DNA of 64,000 nt from an uncultured Alphaproteobacteria bacterium (GTDB lineage Bacteria; Pseudomonadota; Alphaproteobacteria; Micavibrionales; Micavibrionaceae): positions 62,001 through 126,000 of the forward strand of contig CAADGI010000012.1 in assembly GCA_900696495.1 (NCBI GenBank), in the 5' to 3' direction. Shown piece by piece: positions 7,892 through 15,862 of this stretch. Every line of letters starts with the position of its first letter. Positions within the stretch are counted from its first letter, which is position 1. The notes beneath the pieces were generated by a model that made no database searches, had not been told where the DNA came from, and was given only the letters and a program-made list of their open reading frames with translations. The translations under genes and the position numbers were made by a program.

Positions 7892-8080
7892 ATGGCGCAA
7901 CGCAGTTCCCAGGTTCCCCGGCCCGAAATTATCCAGGTGGACGACGATGCCGACCAGGTGAGCTGCGACGGCGGGGGCGGCGCGCTGGGACATCCGAAAG
8001 TCTGGTATGCGTTCGATGGCGCGGACAGCGTGGAATGCGGCTACTGCGACAGGCTGTTTACCAAAGGAAGAGGAAAATAA
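7892..8080 (+). CDS. zf-CHCC zinc-finger domain protein
   Basis: A 62-residue protein with CDGGGGALGHPKVWYAFD followed by VECGYCDRLF. The C-x8-H-x(n)-C-x2-C zinc pattern is that of the zf-CHCC family, related to the mitochondrial complex I subunit NDUFS6 and common as a small orphan protein in alphaproteobacteria. In mitochondria it helps assemble complex I; its bacterial role is less defined. The length is normal for the family. Confidence 0.85.
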   Translation: MAQRSSQVPRPEIIQVDDDADQVSCDGGGGALGHPKVWYAFDGADSVECGYCDRLFTKGRGK

Positions 8081-8088
8081 TATATCTA

Positions 8089-8126
8089 TTTCAATAGCTT
8101 ATAGTATATTTCAACGGCTATTGAAA
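8089..8126. promoter_or_regulatory. 10-bp inverted repeat in the promoter region of the DUF1150 gene
   Basis: TTTCAATAGC (8089-8098) and GCTATTGAAA (8117-8126) are perfect inverted copies separated by 18 bases. It follows the zf-CHCC stop and precedes a TATACT box at about 8174. With no T run it could be an operator or a weak transcript-end stem. Confidence 0.4.
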
Positions 8127-8199
8127 ACCCTGCAAAACGAACAAATTTAATGAAAGAGTAAAGTTCGGCATGGTATACTGAAAAGATCGAGGGGTGAGC

Positions 8200-8433
8200 A
8201 TGATCAATACCAAAGATTACAACTCAACAGCCTTCTTCAAGGGGCTTTCGTCCCAGGATTTCCGCAATTTCGGCGTTCAACAACTCGCCTATATCCGGCC
8301 TGTTTTGATTCAAAACCGCACCGCTTACGCGATTCATGCGGCGGACGGCACGCCGCTCTCGGTGATGGATACGCATGACACTGCCATAATTGCAGTTCGT
8401 CACAACGATCTTGAGCCGGTCACGGTTCACTAA
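8200..8433 (+). CDS. DUF1150 family protein
   Basis: A 77-residue protein whose core (LAYIRPVLIQNRTAYAIHAA, then DGTPLSVMDTHDTAI, then NDLEPVTVH) matches the DUF1150 pattern, a small conserved protein of alphaproteobacteria with unknown function. A GTG six bases upstream (8194) could start translation, but GAGGGG lies five bases before the ATG at 8200, favouring the ATG. In many relatives this gene neighbours small heat-shock genes; none is seen here. Confidence 0.8.
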   Translation: MINTKDYNSTAFFKGLSSQDFRNFGVQQLAYIRPVLIQNRTAYAIHAADGTPLSVMDTHDTAIIAVRHNDLEPVTVH

Positions 8434-8459
8434 TTTCGAATTGAACAGGCGATGAATGG

Positions 8460-8488
8460 ATCCCGGCGTTTGCCGGGATTTCTTTTTG
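8460..8488. terminator. intrinsic terminator after the DUF1150 gene
   Basis: ATCCCGGC-GTTT-GCCGGGAT forms an 8-bp stem followed by TTCTTTTTG on the plus strand. It separates the DUF1150 gene from the convergent ptsN. The stem is a member of the R4 hairpin family. Confidence 0.75.
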
Positions 8489-8959
8489 TCAGGCGGCGAT
8501 CTGGAATTCGTCCGGCGTCATCAGCAAGGCGCGGATGCCGTCTTCGTCGCTGGCGCCGCGCAGTTCGGCGCAGAAACGTTCGCTTTTGAAAACGCGCGAG
8601 ACATGGGCGAGGCGGCATAGATGCAGGGGGCCGTCTTTTTCCGGAGACAGGAGCAGGACAACAAGGTCGACATGCTCATTGTCGACGGCGTTGAAATCGA
8701 TGCGTTCATGCAGGCGCGCGAGCATCATGAAGGGTTTGGCCAGGCGCGGTGTCTGAAGATGCAAGATAGCGATGCCCCCGCCGATGCCGGAGGGCGTATG
8801 CATTTCCTTGCGCACGAGGCCATCATAAAGAAATTCCGCGTCGGCGTTCACATGCAGCGACGCTTCGGCGGCGACGAGCTGCAGGACCTGCCTGGCGCTG
8901 CCGGCTTTTAGCCCGGGCAAGATTACATTTGTTTCAATATCATCTTTTGCGGAAGACAT
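8489..8959 (-). CDS. ptsN: nitrogen-regulatory PTS enzyme IIA
   Basis: A 156-residue EIIA-Ntr protein, a phosphorelay acceptor of the regulatory PTS (PtsP-NPr-PtsN) linking carbon and nitrogen status to potassium and sigma-54-related control. The motif around the phosphorylated His is SGIGGGIAILHL instead of the usual TGIGNGVAIPH; the His is kept but Pro is replaced by Leu. Its position beside hpf and rpoN is the classic arrangement. A terminator-like hairpin at 9094-9130 separates it from hpf, so it probably has its own promoter. Confidence 0.9.
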   Translation of the reverse strand: MSSAKDDIETNVILPGLKAGSARQVLQLVAAEASLHVNADAEFLYDGLVRKEMHTPSGIGGGIAILHLQTPRLAKPFMMLARLHERIDFNAVDNEHVDLVVLLLSPEKDGPLHLCRLAHVSRVFKSERFCAELRGASDEDGIRALLMTPDEFQIAA

Positions 8960-9093
8960 TTTGACCCTCGTATAAATCCGAAGTTATAAATCCATTTGGC
9001 GCACAGTTGGATAACTAATAGACATGCGCGAAAAAACGCCAGAGGAAAAATAATTTTTATTTTGCAGCGGACAGGGAACCAGATTGCGAAAGC

Positions 9094-9130
9094 AAAAACC
9101 CGCGGGAAAGGAGCGTCCGCGGGTTTTTTA
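9094..9130. terminator. bidirectional intrinsic terminator between hpf and ptsN
   Basis: AAAAACCCGCGG and CCGCGGGTTTTT form a 12-base perfect stem with T runs on both strands. On the minus strand it lies just past the hpf stop and should end the rpoN-hpf transcript before ptsN. Confidence 0.8.
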
Positions 9131-9155
9131 TTTATTAGTCGCTATAAAATAAGCG

Positions 9156-9755
9156 TTATTTTACTTTTTTGGATTTATTGTCCGGATCGACCCAGCCGAC
9201 ATTGCCGTCGGGGCGGCGGAAGACCATGTTGAGGCCGCTGTGGCTGGCATTGCGGAACATGAGCGCCGGGAGGTCGGCAAGCTCAAGCCGCATGACAGCT
9301 TCGGAAACGGTCAACGTTTCGATGTTGGTGGTCATTTCCGCGATGACGGCGGGGCCTTCCTCGGGGGGAAGTTCCTTGTCGTGGCCGTCGGTGGCGAGGA
9401 CGTAATCGCGCGCCTTGGTGATTTCAGCTTCGGGCGTTTGTTCCACGCGCTCGTGGTGGTCGCGCAGTTTGCGCTTGTAGCGGCGGAGCTGCTTGCCGGC
9501 TTTTTCAGCGGCGGAATCGAACGCGACGTAAGGATCGGCTTCGACCGCATCGGCGACGACCATGATGTTCTTTCCAAGCTTGAGGGAAATGTGAGCGCGG
9601 GTGCGCGGGTGGCCGTGGCCTTCTTTTGAAAATGTGATATTCGCAAATGTTGTGTGGTTGAAATATTTTTCGCTGAGATCCTCGATTTTTTCCTTGACGT
9701 GACCGCGTAGTGAATCACCGACATCTATCTGTTTTCCGTGAACTGACAGTTCCAT
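9156..9755 (-). CDS. hpf: ribosome hibernation promoting factor, long form
   Basis: A 199-residue long-type HPF. The N-terminal ribosome-binding domain (MELSVHGKQIDVGDSL to about residue 110) is followed by a linker and the C-terminal dimerisation domain (SEAVMRLELADLPALMFRN and the following DGNVGWVDPD). It inactivates and dimerises ribosomes as 100S particles in stationary phase. A start at 9794 is possible, but the ATG at 9755 has GGATGAG seven bases upstream and begins exactly where the family begins. It is downstream of rpoN, as in many proteobacteria. Confidence 0.95.
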   Translation of the reverse strand: MELSVHGKQIDVGDSLRGHVKEKIEDLSEKYFNHTTFANITFSKEGHGHPRTRAHISLKLGKNIMVVADAVEADPYVAFDSAAEKAGKQLRRYKRKLRDHHERVEQTPEAEITKARDYVLATDGHDKELPPEEGPAVIAEMTTNIETLTVSEAVMRLELADLPALMFRNASHSGLNMVFRRPDGNVGWVDPDNKSKKVK

Positions 9756-9872
9756 ATCGTTCTCATCCTGTTCTTGATTAAGGGATATAACCATTATTAT
9801 AACATAAACCGCGCGGGCGGGCTAACCATAGATTCCAACGATTTATTTCGCGCAATTTTATAACTTTCTAAT

Positions 9873-11342
9873 CTACGACTTTTTCTGGCGGCGGCGTAAT
9901 ACAGATGAGGGAATGTTAAGGCCCTCGCGGTATTTGGCGACGGTGCGGCGGGCGAGGTCGATGCCGTCCTCTTTCAGCATTTCCACGATTTTATCGTCGG
10001 ACAGTATTTTTTTCGGGTCTTCGGCGTCGATCATGGTTTTGATGCGGGCTTTTACGGATTCAGCGGAATGGGACGTGCCGTCCTCGCCCTCGAGCGCGGT
10101 GGAGAAGAAGAATTTCAATTCAAAGATGCCGCGCGGCGTGCCGATGAATTTGTTGGTGGTAACGCGGCTGACGGTGCTTTCATGCATACCTATGACTTCA
10201 GCGATTTCCTTGCGGGTCAGCGGCTTTAAAAATTCAATTCCGTAATTGAAGAAGGCGTCCTGCTGCTCGACGATTTCAGCGCCGACCTTGAGAATGGTCT
10301 GGGCGCGCTGGTCGAGAGCGCGCACGAGCCAGTTGGCGGAGCTCAGCTGTTCGGAGAGATATTCCTTGTCCTTTTTCTGCGTCGCGCTTTTGGAGACTTC
10401 GGTGTAATAGGTTTGGTTGACGAGCACGCGCGGCAGGGTCTCGCTGTTGAGTTCGACGCGCCAGCCGCCGCCGACATTTTTCGGCAGGCGTTTCATCAGC
10501 ACGTCGGGAATGGCGGTCTGCACGACGAGATGGTCGAATTCACCGGCGGGGCGGGGGTTGAGCCGCCTGATTTCGGCGATCATGTCTTTCAGATAGGTTT
10601 CATTAACGCCGCAGATCTCGCCCAGTTTTTTCATTTCATGCGCGGCGAGGAGATTCAGGTTTTCGAGAAGTTTTTTCATCGGCGCGTCGAGCGCGTTTTT
10701 CTCGGCGAGCTGCAGCGCCAGACATTCGGACAGGTCGGCGGCGAAAACGCCTGCCGGGTCGAAAGTCTTCATTTTTTTCAGGAGTTTTTCGACGCGTTCG
10801 AACGGCGCGCCCAGTTGTTCGGCCAAAGGTTTAGGGTCGGTGCGCAGATACCCGGCTTCATCCAGCTGGTCGATCAGCAGCGCGCCGAGCACGCGGTCGC
10901 GGTTGTCCTCGAAGGCGATGTAAAGCTGTTCGGTGAGATGTTCACGGAGGGTTTTTTCCGTACTCATCCGGCTTTCGAAGTCTTTGTCCATTTCGTCGAA
11001 GTTCGAATTGCCGCCGGCGCCTACGGTGGCCATTGAGGAGCCGGCATCGAAATCGGGCGCTTCGTTTTCGTTGTAATTACTCTCCAGGGCGCCGTCGAAT
11101 TCTTCCTGGATGTTGTCGGATTCCTCTTTTTCCTCGCGCGGCTCTTCAGAAGTTTCGGCGGTGTCGCTGTCTGCTTTTTCAAGGAGCGGGTTCTGCGCGA
11201 GTTCTTCCTCGATGAATTCGGCGAGTTCGATGTTATTGAGTTGCAGCAGTTTGATCGCCTGCTGGAGCTGCGGCGTCATGACGAGTTGCTGGGACTGGCG
11301 AAAGTCGAGGCGCTGACCCATTTTGGGAGGGATATTGGTCAT
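9873..11342 (-). CDS. rpoN: RNA polymerase sigma-54 factor
   Basis: 489 residues. Region I (GQRLDFRQSQQLVMTPQLQQ onward, glutamine-rich) contacts activators. An acidic linker (about 55-115) follows, then the core-binding domain, the HTH (TRKEIAEVIGMHESTVSRVT) and the RpoN box ARRTVAKYRE near the C-terminus, which reads the -24 element. It directs transcription of enhancer-dependent promoters. Normally it sits directly after lptB; here an AT-rich island with two unknown genes lies between them. Confidence 0.97.
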   Translation of the reverse strand: MTNIPPKMGQRLDFRQSQQLVMTPQLQQAIKLLQLNNIELAEFIEEELAQNPLLEKADSDTAETSEEPREEKEESDNIQEEFDGALESNYNENEAPDFDAGSSMATVGAGGNSNFDEMDKDFESRMSTEKTLREHLTEQLYIAFEDNRDRVLGALLIDQLDEAGYLRTDPKPLAEQLGAPFERVEKLLKKMKTFDPAGVFAADLSECLALQLAEKNALDAPMKKLLENLNLLAAHEMKKLGEICGVNETYLKDMIAEIRRLNPRPAGEFDHLVVQTAIPDVLMKRLPKNVGGGWRVELNSETLPRVLVNQTYYTEVSKSATQKKDKEYLSEQLSSANWLVRALDQRAQTILKVGAEIVEQQDAFFNYGIEFLKPLTRKEIAEVIGMHESTVSRVTTNKFIGTPRGIFELKFFFSTALEGEDGTSHSAESVKARIKTMIDAEDPKKILSDDKIVEMLKEDGIDLARRTVAKYREGLNIPSSVLRRRQKKS

Positions 11343-11473
11343 GATTCAATTATATCATGATTTTATTGGATTTTTTGAGGGCAGATTTTAAGGCTTGAAA
11401 TTGAAAGGGAGGATTTTTGTTGTATCTTTTATAGAGGCAGGCTATGTTTTTCCATATTTTATCGCGAGGTCAC

Positions 11474-11719
11474 ATGAATGTATCTGGTTATTTAAAACAA
11501 CAGTGGAATTATTGGGATCAATGGGATCCAAATCGAATTACCACCGTAAAAATAGGACTTTTTATGATAGCGGCTGTTACTGTAGCCTATCCGTTCTATG
11601 ATGAAGCTCAAAAGAAAAAATCTGTGGTTTCTCATTCTCCAGCACAGCCTGCGGCTGAACGTGTTCATAAGCTTTCTAAGGAAATTGCTCCGGTTGAGCA
11701 CAATTTAATTCCAAATTGA
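11474..11719 (+). CDS. small membrane-anchored hypothetical protein
   Basis: An 81-residue protein with one probable membrane helix (VKIGLFMIAAVTVAYPFYD) followed by a charged, Pro/Ala-rich tail. The start is uncertain: an upstream ATG at 11444 adds ten residues, but GCGAGG precedes the ATG at 11474. It overlaps the convergent gene at 11676 by 44 bases. DNA here is AT-rich compared with flanking lptB and rpoN. No family is recognised. Confidence 0.45.
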   Translation: MNVSGYLKQQWNYWDQWDPNRITTVKIGLFMIAAVTVAYPFYDEAQKKKSVVSHSPAQPAAERVHKLSKEIAPVEHNLIPN

Positions 11720-12491
11720 TTTCATTTTTTTTACTGATCTTACCTTTTATATGGAACGGTGGTTTACATGTGTTTTCCGAATTTAAAACACTCTTTGGCA
11801 AATTATCTATAATTATACGTTGGCCGGTAGGAGTTTTTTCTATCACAACATGTTGACCTTCATGGGGTAAAATCCATTGCCATAGCATGCTTAAGTAAAG
11901 CGCTCCGAAAATACCGAAAAGAGCATAACTTGTAAGCTTTGTTTCTTCACTTCTTGTGTCTACAGCGCTTTCTAAATTTTGTTCTGGATTTTTTTCAGAT
12001 TCCTCCACTTTCTCTTTAGCTTTGTAATAAAGCTCCAAATAGGTCACAAAATATTTTCCCTCGAAAAAATCTTTTTTTGAGTCTACAGCTTCTTTAATAA
12101 GATTTTGTGCCATTCTACCGGTTTCAATAGCGCGGGCCATACGGTTGTTATAAAATTTGTTAGAATATAGCGCCATGTAAGCTAGTAAACCTAATACTGT
12201 TGCTGAAAATGCTACGTCGCTCGTACTTTGAATATTATTAAAGATATTGTTGAACATCGCGCCCAACAAACCGGCCGCACCGGAAAATGAGTTACGCAGT
12301 GTACGGTAGCTGCGGCGGTCTTCCCGCGCTTCATTAAAAATATTTTCAAGACGTGCCAATAGTTCAGCGCGATTGGGAGTTGGTTGTTTGGTTTTTTCGG
12401 TAATGATTTTTTTAGGTTGATCTTCTGGTTTCCAAAATAAAGCAAGTTGATTTGGATTGTTTGATTCCACTTGTTGATTGTCTTCAGACAT
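11676..12491 (-). CDS. hypothetical protein with two membrane segments
   Basis: A 271-residue protein of unknown function. A charged N-terminus (about 1-80) is followed by a hydrophobic stretch (about 94-110, FSATVLGLLAYMALY), a coiled-coil-like charged region (about 125-180), a second membrane helix (about 188-208, LTSYALFGIFGALYLSMLWQ) and a periplasmic-looking tail. AAAGGAACG precedes the ATG. Codon use is AT-rich, unlike the lpt and rpoN genes around it, which suggests acquisition from elsewhere. Confidence 0.6.
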   Translation of the reverse strand: MSEDNQQVESNNPNQLALFWKPEDQPKKIITEKTKQPTPNRAELLARLENIFNEAREDRRSYRTLRNSFSGAAGLLGAMFNNIFNNIQSTSDVAFSATVLGLLAYMALYSNKFYNNRMARAIETGRMAQNLIKEAVDSKKDFFEGKYFVTYLELYYKAKEKVEESEKNPEQNLESAVDTRSEETKLTSYALFGIFGALYLSMLWQWILPHEGQHVVIEKTPTGQRIIIDNLPKSVLNSENTCKPPFHIKGKISKKNEINLELNCAQPEQFP

Positions 12492-12656
12492 AACGCCGTT
12501 CCTTTGGAAGCGTTATGTACGACAAATCAAATAATATGTCAAATTTAGAGGATTAAAAGCCTAATAAGAGGCTGGATGTTCAATAGATCCGGGCTTTAAA
12601 GTTTGCCGTATTTGGGGCGGGTGCCGGGATGACAAAGGGCGAGATATAAGCGGAGA

Positions 12657-13424
12657 TTACAGGTTGAAATTCTCGCCCAGATAGACGCGGCGGACATCCT
12701 CGTTGGCGACGATTTCTTCTGGCAAGCCTTCCATCAGGACGCAGCCATCGTGGAGAATGTAGGCGCGGTCGACGATGCCGAGGCAGTCGCGCACATTGTG
12801 ATCGGTGATGAGCACGCCGATGCCGCGCTGTTTCAGATACATGATGAGCTTGCGGATGTCGCCGACGGCGATAGGGTCGATTCCCGCCAAAGGTTCATCG
12901 AGCAGCATGAATTCCGGACGCGCGGCGAGGGCGCGGGCGATTTCGACGCGGCGGCGTTCGCCGCCCGAGAGCGCGAGTGCGGGCGTGCGGCGGAGATGCT
13001 CGATGCCGAATTCGCGGAGCAGATCCTCGAGCAGCATGATTTCGTCTTCGGCCTGCAGGCCCTGGCCCTCGATGACGGCGAGAAGATTTTGCTCGACGGT
13101 GAGGCCGCGGAAGATCGAGGCTTCCTGCGGGAGGTAACCGATGCCGAGGCGCGAGCGGCGGTACATCGGCAGGGAGGTGATGTCCTGGCCGTCGAGCTGG
13201 ATATAGCCGCCGTCGGGGCCGATCTGGCCGGTGATGATGTAGAAGCAGGTGGTTTTGCCCGCGCCGTTGGGGCCGAGCAGGGCGATGGCCTCGCCGCGCT
13301 GAATCGAGAAGCTGACGTTCCTGAGGACGGGGCGCTTTTTATAGCTCTTGGAGAGGTGCTCGGCGGTGAGGCCCTTGGGCACTTCCCTGATGCGCGGGTG
13401 CGGGTTGATTTTCATTTCGGTCAT
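12657..13424 (-). CDS. lptB: LPS export ABC transporter ATP-binding protein
   Basis: A 255-residue cytosolic ATPase that powers LPS extraction from the inner membrane with LptF and LptG (both encoded at 33.8-36 kb). Walker A is GPNGAGKTT, the signature is [16 protein letters not shown], Walker B is [13 protein letters not shown], and the H-loop His is in ITDHNVRD. The ATG at 13424 overlaps the stop of the upstream exporter gene (ATGA); a longer frame to 13496 exists but reads through that gene and lacks family similarity. Confidence 0.97.
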   Translation of the reverse strand: MTEMKINPHPRIREVPKGLTAEHLSKSYKKRPVLRNVSFSIQRGEAIALLGPNGAGKTTCFYIITGQIGPDGGYIQLDGQDITSLPMYRRSRLGIGYLPQEASIFRGLTVEQNLLAVIEGQGLQAEDEIMLLEDLLREFGIEHLRRTPALALSGGERRRVEIARALAARPEFMLLDEPLAGIDPIAVGDIRKLIMYLKQRGIGVLITDHNVRDCLGIVDRAYILHDGCVLMEGLPEEIVANEDVRRVYLGENFNL

Positions 13425-14053
13425 GCGTGGACCTTTGTCAATGCGAGGCGAAGGCCGAAGGCAATCATCGCGACGCCGCAGGCGCGGTCGATCCATTGCG
13501 AGAAGCCGAGAAATTTATTGCGCACCGGCCCGCTGGTAAGCGCGAAGGCCACGAACGAAAACCACAGCGTCACGATGGCGACGCAGGTGGCGGCGAAAAT
13601 AATCTGAACACCAACGGGGGTGCCGGGATCGATGACTTGTGTATATAGCGCGAGGAAAAACATAGTCGCTTTAGGATTTAAAACGTTTGTGACGAAGCCC
13701 TGGCCCAATGCCTTGCTCCAGTGAATATCATTACGGGTTTGATAGGTTTCATCCTGCGCTTTAAATCCTTTCGAACGCAGCGCCTTGATACCGATATAAA
13801 CAAGGTAAGCCGCGCCCAGCCATTTAATGACATTGAACAAGGTAATGGACTGGGCGATCAGGGCCGCGATTCCAAGCATGCAATAGGCGGCGTGGACACA
13901 GATGCCGAGGCCAAAGCCGATGGCAGTGAACAGGCCCGCCTTGCGGGAATAGGTCAGGGAATTACGGATGGCCATGACGAAATCAGGACCGGGCGAGGCG
14001 GCAGCCACACTCATCAACACAACGATCATTAACCATTCGGAGAAGAATTCCAT
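13421..14053 (-). CDS. LysE/RhtB-family amino acid exporter
   Basis: A 210-residue inner-membrane protein with about six hydrophobic segments. The family signature [14 protein letters not shown] lies at about 20-33, and [20 protein letters not shown] follows the central loop. Family members export amino acids such as threonine, homoserine or leucine; the substrate cannot be told. It is wedged between lptA and lptB, with a coupled ATGA junction to lptB and a gap of about 46 bases after lptA, which is not its usual place. Confidence 0.9.
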   Translation of the reverse strand: MEFFSEWLMIVVLMSVAAASPGPDFVMAIRNSLTYSRKAGLFTAIGFGLGICVHAAYCMLGIAALIAQSITLFNVIKWLGAAYLVYIGIKALRSKGFKAQDETYQTRNDIHWSKALGQGFVTNVLNPKATMFFLALYTQVIDPGTPVGVQIIFAATCVAIVTLWFSFVAFALTSGPVRNKFLGFSQWIDRACGVAMIAFGLRLALTKVHA

Positions 14054-14099
14054 GGGTTTTACCTTACTGCAGCTGTGTCCGCGCTTCCAGTTTTTTCTG

Positions 14100-15164
14100 T
14101 TATTCCACGGTCAGGAGGCGCCGGGGCTGACCGGTTTCGGGCGGCGGTTCGGTGGGCTGCGCTTTGCCTGAAGAGGCGTTCGGCATCTTCATATCCATCG
14201 GGGAGGGCGGGATGATCATGCCGGCGCCGCCGTTTTTCTTTTCGGTGCCGGGGTAGAAGATGCCGCGCACCTGGCCGCCCGTCTTGACCATGCCCGGGCC
14301 GCCGAAAAGCTGGCTGGTGTTGGTGTTGAGGTCTACTTCCGCGCGTTCGCCCTCGAGCATGTTGGGGCCGCGGTGCAGGACGACGCCGCCGGTGAGCAGG
14401 GCCTTGTTGGTCTGCGCGTTATAGATTCCGTGTTTGCCGGTGACTTTTTCGGCTGGCGTGGTGATGACGACATTGCCGTCGGCTTCGAGCGAATGCAGTT
14501 CGCGCTTGCCTTGCGCATTGTCTTTCAGAATGGCGGAGATGACATCGGCCTCGAGCGTGTCGGTTTCGCCCTTGGCGTTTTTCTTGTCAACGCGGGCGTT
14601 GCCGATGGCGTTTATTTTTCCGTCGGCGACCCAGTATTCGAAGCGCTCTTTCGCGGTAACGATCTGGCTCGGAGAAACCATTTTGAGATTGCCGCCGGTC
14701 ATGATGGCGACGCCCTTGGCGAGATCGTAATCGGCGCGCTGGCCGTAGGCGGTGGAGTCTTTGGATTTCAGTTCCACGTTGCTGTCGGCTTCGACGCGGT
14801 GAATGTCCATGCCGCCGCCCTGGCCGTCGCGGTAATGCGCGGTGAGTTTCGCCGCGGCGATGGAGGAATCGCCCTGCATGGCTTTGGCGTTGTCGCGCGC
14901 GATGAAGAGTTTTTCGTTGCGGTTCCATTCGAGCGAGCCGTCGGCGGTGATTTCGACGGGTTCGCCGCCGCTGGATTGGGCGTGAGCGGAGATAGCCGTC
15001 ATTGCGAGCGCCAGCGAAGCAATCCAGAAAAAATTTAACCACAGCGGCCGCAGACGAAGCACAGCGCGTTTTACGCCATAAGCGCCTGTGTTTTCGCTGT
15101 GATCGCTGTGGTTTAAAAAAATAAATTTGTTTGTTTCTTGTAATGACAGAATTTTCTTTTTCAT
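14100..15164 (-). CDS. lptA: LPS transport periplasmic protein LptA, with repeat-derived N-terminus
   Basis: A 354-residue protein forming the periplasmic bridge carrying LPS to the outer membrane. The OstA/LptA beta-jellyroll runs from about residue 68 (EPVEITADGSLEWNRNEKLF) to about 270; a Pro-rich tail ending GQPRRLLTVE extends beyond the usual length. The ATG at 15164 overlaps the lptC stop (ATGA), so it is the coupled native start. Residues about 16-56 are encoded by an R2 plus R1 repeat, still in frame. The resulting leader has a hydrophobic core at 41-58 and a likely cleavage site after AHA (60-62). An alternative is initiation inside the repeat. Confidence 0.9.
   Translation of the reverse strand: MKKKILSLQETNKFIFLNHSDHSENTGAYGVKRAVLRLRPLWLNFFWIASLALAMTAISAHAQSSGGEPVEITADGSLEWNRNEKLFIARDNAKAMQGDSSIAAAKLTAHYRDGQGGGMDIHRVEADSNVELKSKDSTAYGQRADYDLAKGVAIMTGGNLKMVSPSQIVTAKERFEYWVADGKINAIGNARVDKKNAKGETDTLEADVISAILKDNAQGKRELHSLEADGNVVITTPAEKVTGKHGIYNAQTNKALLTGGVVLHRGPNMLEGERAEVDLNTNTSQLFGGPGMVKTGGQVRGIFYPGTEKKNGGAGMIIPPSPMDMKMPNASSGKAQPTEPPPETGQPRRLLTVE
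14997..15027. repeat. R1 repeat inside lptA
   Basis: CGTCATTGCGAGCGCCAGCG followed by AAGCAATCCAG is an R1 half-element. Read on the minus strand in the lptA frame it encodes W-I-A-S-L-A-L-A-M-T, the hydrophobic core of the signal peptide. Confidence 0.85.
15034..15117. repeat. R2 palindromic repeat inside lptA, copy 2
   Basis: The left arm is TTTAACCACAGCGGCCGCAG and the right arm ends GATCGCTGTGGTTTAAA; internal CACAGCGCG and CGCCTGTG boxes match copies 1 and 4. It is contiguous with the R1 unit, giving a compound element like the one at 57476-57591. It lies between the native lptA start codon and the mature protein. Confidence 0.9.
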
Positions 15165-15853
15165 GGGACAAACTCCTTCGGCCCGCCGGATGCGTTGGTG
15201 AGGATGAGTTTTGCCGGACCGTTAAAAATCAGGCGCCCGTTTTCGGACTGGCCCTCGAGGCCTTTGGCTTGAAGCGTGCCATCGGGGCCGCTGCCGGCGA
15301 CGTCGACTTTCGAGAGCGCTGTGTTCTGCATGAGGTCGATGTCGAGTTCCTCGGTTTCGAGGCGGTAGCCCTTGTCGTGGTCGAGCCGGACCTTGCCGCG
15401 CAGGAGGAGAATTTTGCTGTCCTGGCGGAAGCTGCCGCGGTCGGCGCGGACGGCGATTTTCTCGCCGCTGTTGAGCTTCATGTCGCCGAGCGGTTCATCG
15501 AGCATGACGAGCTGTTCGTCGCTTTTGTTCTGGACGGCGCGCTTGGCGGTGATGGTAAAGGGCTGGTTGTCCTCGTCGACGCTTTCGAAGCGGGGATTTA
15601 CAAGTTCATTTTGCCCGATGACGGTCGGCATCTTGGCGGCGTCGATGGAAGGAAGGATGTTGTTGCGCTGGACGTCGCTCCAGACGAAGACGACGGCGAA
15701 GAGCGCGAGCGCGATGACCGGCAGGATGAGGCGCATGCGGCGCACGAAGCGCGACCATTTCGGATTGTGGTGATCGCGGGAATCGCCGCGTACGAGGCGG
15801 TCGTATTTTCCGGCGCGTAATGAATTTTCCGGGTTTTCAGGATCGTCGTTCAT
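15161..15853 (-). CDS. lptC: LPS export system protein LptC
   Basis: 230 residues. One membrane helix (about 41-60, MRLILPVIALALFAVVFVWS) anchors a periplasmic beta-jellyroll (about 75-205) that receives LPS from LptBFG and passes it to LptA. The segment NPRFESVDEDNQPFTITAKR is typical of the family. It has about 30 more N-terminal cytosolic residues than E. coli LptC, as in other alphaproteobacteria. It starts 10 bases after kdsD ends, and its stop overlaps the lptA start. Confidence 0.92.
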   Translation of the reverse strand: MNDDPENPENSLRAGKYDRLVRGDSRDHHNPKWSRFVRRMRLILPVIALALFAVVFVWSDVQRNNILPSIDAAKMPTVIGQNELVNPRFESVDEDNQPFTITAKRAVQNKSDEQLVMLDEPLGDMKLNSGEKIAVRADRGSFRQDSKILLLRGKVRLDHDKGYRLETEELDIDLMQNTALSKVDVAGSGPDGTLQAKGLEGQSENGRLIFNGPAKLILTNASGGPKEFVP

Positions 15854-15862
15854 GGCGTTATC

